This document shows positions 5,583 to 7,863 of a stretch of DNA of 7,863 nt, piece after piece; the first letter of the stretch is position 1; each line of letters begins with the position of its first letter. Under the pieces are notes generated by a model. It did no database searches. It was not told the origin of the DNA and was given only the letters and a program-made list of their open reading frames with translations. The stretch covers positions 1 to 7,863 of the forward strand of contig JAIDPP010000160.1 in NCBI GenBank assembly GCA_029062725.1, written 5' to 3'. Both the position numbers and the translations under genes were made by a program. The stretch comes from Muribaculaceae bacterium. GTDB lineage: Bacteria; Bacteroidota; Bacteroidia; Bacteroidales; Muribaculaceae.

Positions 5583-6271
5583 CGTAAAATCAGCTCACTG
5601 TCTTTGTCGGGTACTATAATCACACCTTGTTCCATAACGGCACGATAGAACATAGGTGTTATGTGTTTTGGATCATTAAAATCCAAATCATAAAGCATCA
5701 GGCCGAAGTCCCGGTTCTCTTTGAGCAGATCCGGTCTATTCTTTGCGTTCTCATCAAGAAGTGTGAAAAACGCACTACATTCACGAGTCCCGAGATATGG
5801 ACTTGTAAAACACTGCCCGCTTGATGCCCTGCGCTCAAACATCTCCTGATATTTCTTTGGATTTTCGTCCGGGCCGGCACAACGTGTACATTCGTTCTTC
5901 CGATTCTTAGGAGATATGTAAACCATCTTTGCATAGATCCGATATCTCACATCTCTAAGCATAAGGGAATTTTTCTGTTGGCGTTTCTCTGTGGCTATTA
6001 TGGGCTGGGCATTACTTTTGCCGGCTCCGACTGCACCAATTTCATTTCGACGTATAGAGATCCACTTTATAGGATTTACGACCTCAATACGAGTAATCTC
6101 CCATTCTATTGCCGGTTTCCAGAAGATAGCCTGAAATATGTTTCTGGCTGCAGATGGAGTGATGACATCGTAACTTACACGCTCCACTTTAAGTTCAGGT
6201 CGTGTAAAGCAGGCAAGGTCACCCCAGATCTCCAGGCCATATTCTTTATCGAAAAATTGTTTGGTCTCCAT
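5579..6271 (-). CDS. cas5c: Type I-C pre-crRNA endonuclease Cas5c (Cas5d)
   Basis: In subtype I-C, which lacks Cas6, Cas5c cuts the repeat RNA at the 3' base of its stem and caps the 5' handle in Cascade. The 230-residue protein shows family segments in order: YGLEIWGDLACFTRPELKVE (11-30), SYDVITPSAARNIFQAIFWKPAIEW (33-57), ISIRRNEIGAVGAG (71-84), KKYQEMFERRASSGQCFTSPYLGTREC (139-165) and FYRAVMEQGVI (208-218). By eye alignment with Bacillus halodurans Cas5d, catalytic Y46 corresponds to F50, K116 to K139 and H117 to K140, so only the lysine is kept. A CxxC pair (C128, C131) lies in the loop before K139. The gene starts 4 nt after the cas3 stop, behind an A-rich stretch with no Shine-Dalgarno, and overlaps cas8c by 4 nt. 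Confidence 0.96.
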   Translation of the reverse strand: METKQFFDKEYGLEIWGDLACFTRPELKVERVSYDVITPSAARNIFQAIFWKPAIEWEITRIEVVNPIKWISIRRNEIGAVGAGKSNAQPIIATEKRQQKNSLMLRDVRYRIYAKMVYISPKNRKNECTRCAGPDENPKKYQEMFERRASSGQCFTSPYLGTRECSAFFTLLDENAKNRPDLLKENRDFGLMLYDLDFNDPKHITPMFYRAVMEQGVIIVPDKDSELILR

Positions 6272-6275
6272 TTTT

Positions 6276-7863
6276 TTAGATTATTAAAGTTTGCTCAATA
6301 AATTCATTTCCAGCTTTTAACCCAACGGCAGAGTCATATTGATCACGTAGCGGTATGAAATAGAACCCCGGATGTGGTTCCTCAATCAATCCCGCTACCC
6401 GGAATTCCTTAAAGATTCTTGGGGAGACATTTACACTGAATCTCCCCAATTGTCTTGCCAGCTGGCGGGATGGTCCTATATTGATTAGTTGCTGAATGAG
6501 TTTCTCTGAGTCTCCAAAGTTAACAATAATATTTAACCCGATCTCATCAATCAGGTGAAATTTTTCGGATATCTCTTCAAATTTACATGATGTCGGGAAT
6601 CCTGCCATATCCACAATCCCCTCCTTATCAAAGGATGGTGTGCGAGTATATAGTTTATTGTAATACGTTTTCATTATTTCGGGAGACAACCAATCTGCAT
6701 CAGGATACAGTGACAGCATATCTTTCATGGTATCCGTAGCAAACTGTAAATATCCTTTCTGCTGTGAGTTTTCCAATTGGAAAACTATTGTGTCGCCTGA
6801 TTTTAGCTTACCCTCCCGATTACATCTACCGGCCGATTGCAGAATTGAATCAAGACCGGCCAATTGTCGGAATACAACCGGGAAGTCTATATCGACACCT
6901 GCCTCGATGAGCTGTGTAGAAACGACTCTTACAGATTTTTCGGGATCGGAAAGGAGTGATTTGATTTTATCAATTGTGGCGAGTATGTGTGATGAACACA
7001 TGGACCGGGAGAGATGAAAGATCTCTGCGTCAGAATCCTTGGAGAGGGCGTTATATATGGCCAAAGCATGTTTACGTGAATTTACCACGCACAGAACTCG
7101 TTTATGTCTCTCAATTTCAGTGGCCAGAGATTCGTATGAGTGTAGTCGGTTTTCTATATTTATTTTGACACGACGAAGTTGGTCATGAAGCAATAATTCG
7201 TTGTCTATGATATTACGGATTATTGTTTTGTCGATTCCGTTTAGTGTCGCACCATTACAACCTTTGTGTTGGCCGTCAAGCACCGGTTGGCTGGCTGTGC
7301 AAAACAGGAAGGATGTGCCAAATATTTTTACGTATCCCCTCAGAGCATTGATTATTGGTTGCATAAATGTCAGAGGAATTGACTGAACTTCATCCAGAAT
7401 TACAATGCTGTCTACAATAGAGTGAAGTTTGCGACAAGCCGAGGGGCGATTTGAAAATATTGACTCGAAAAGTTGAACATTGGTAGTCACCACAATTGGT
7501 GCATCCCAATTCTCGCATGCCAGTTGAGAAGATATACTATTTTCAGCGGTACTTGACTCTACGTTGACAGCACTATGATGTTCAATCACATTTTCGACTC
7601 CAAATATTTCACGTAAAATCTTTGCGGTCTGAACGATAATACTGGTGAATGGTATAGCAATTATTATCCTCTTCTTATGAAATGTGATTGCATGTCGTAA
7701 AGCCCATATGACGGAAGCAATTGTTTTACCTCCACCGGTAGGAACCGTTAAGTTGAAGAATCCGGGCTCCATCAAACCGGCTTCATCACATTTTAACTGA
7801 ATGGTGTTGCGCAATTGATTTATATGCGATTGTGGTAACGATTCAAGGTGTTCTCTATATTTG
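6276..7863 (-). CDS. cas3: CRISPR-associated helicase Cas3, 5' end missing (window edge)
   Basis: Cas3 is recruited to Cascade R-loops, unwinds the target and degrades it. The frame is open to the right edge, giving 528 visible residues. A TTG at 7814 could serve as a start but would remove the nuclease domain, so the gene almost certainly begins outside. Counting from the edge, superfamily 2 helicase motifs appear in order: Walker A TVPTGGGKT (39-47), motif Ia IPFTSIIVQTA, motif II DEVQ (157-160), motif III CTASQP (188-193, Ser in place of the more usual second Thr), motif V STQLIEAGVD (315-324) and motif VI QSAGRCNREG (342-351). A C-terminal domain follows. The N-terminal HD nuclease domain, normally about 200 residues, is not in the window, so its integrity cannot be judged. 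The TAA lies 4 nt before cas5c. This is the first gene of the visible operon, and its promoter is outside. Confidence 0.96.
   Translation of the reverse strand, partial: KYREHLESLPQSHINQLRNTIQLKCDEAGLMEPGFFNLTVPTGGGKTIASVIWALRHAITFHKKRIIIAIPFTSIIVQTAKILREIFGVENVIEHHSAVNVESSTAENSISSQLACENWDAPIVVTTNVQLFESIFSNRPSACRKLHSIVDSIVILDEVQSIPLTFMQPIINALRGYVKIFGTSFLFCTASQPVLDGQHKGCNGATLNGIDKTIIRNIIDNELLLHDQLRRVKINIENRLHSYESLATEIERHKRVLCVVNSRKHALAIYNALSKDSDAEIFHLSRSMCSSHILATIDKIKSLLSDPEKSVRVVSTQLIEAGVDIDFPVVFRQLAGLDSILQSAGRCNREGKLKSGDTIVFQLENSQQKGYLQFATDTMKDMLSLYPDADWLSPEIMKTYYNKLYTRTPSFDKEGIVDMAGFPTSCKFEEISEKFHLIDEIGLNIIVNFGDSEKLIQQLINIGPSRQLARQLGRFSVNVSPRIFKEFRVAGLIEEPHPGFYFIPLRDQYDSAVGLKAGNEFIEQTLII

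Noticed and set aside
7812..7814. TTG at 7814 as the start of cas3
   Set aside because: The frame stays open to the window edge with Cas3-like sequence upstream, and this start would remove the whole HD nuclease domain.

Overview
The window holds most of a type I-C CRISPR-Cas locus, all on the minus strand. Read 5'->3' on that strand the order is cas3 (5' part cut off by the right window edge), cas5c, cas8c (with a probable internal cas11c start), cas7c, cas4, cas1, cas2, a leader of about 305 bp, and a CRISPR array that runs to the left edge. Gene order, the 32-nt repeat ending in ATTGAAAC on the crRNA strand, and the Csd1/Csd2/Cas5d-type proteins all agree on subtype I-C.

The host is probably a member of the Bacteroidota (Bacteroidales-like). 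Protein-coding DNA is moderately AT-rich, no start codon examined has a Shine-Dalgarno sequence, and the best promoter in the leader fits the Bacteroidetes -33/-7 pattern (TTG, then TAnnTTTG) rather than a sigma70 pattern. This placement is an inference.

Layout. 1-638: ten identical repeats and nine spacers of 34-37 nt; position 1 is the first base of a repeat, so the array may continue outside. 639-943: AT-rich leader with no convincing gene. 944-2991: adaptation module cas2, cas1, cas4. 2994-6271: effector genes cas7, cas8c, cas5c. 6276-7863: helicase and C-terminal part of cas3. Genes are packed with ATGA overlaps (cas5/cas8, cas4/cas1) or gaps of 2-27 nt, so they form one operon. Cas4-Cas1-Cas2 would trim and integrate new spacers at the leader end (position 638). 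Cas5c would cut the pre-crRNA. Cas5c, Cas8c, Cas7c and the small Cas11c would form the I-C Cascade. Cas3 would degrade the target.

The protein set is a standard one. The part worth attention is the leader. It contains a 20-bp inverted repeat with 18 of 20 matching positions (651-670 and 811-830). A perfect match to the IHF consensus lies almost exactly midway between the arms, a copy of the first seven bases of the repeat lies next to that site, and a probable array promoter fires into the inner arm. This looks like a designed integration or regulation element. Cas5c also appears to lack two of the three catalytic residues known from Bacillus halodurans Cas5d.
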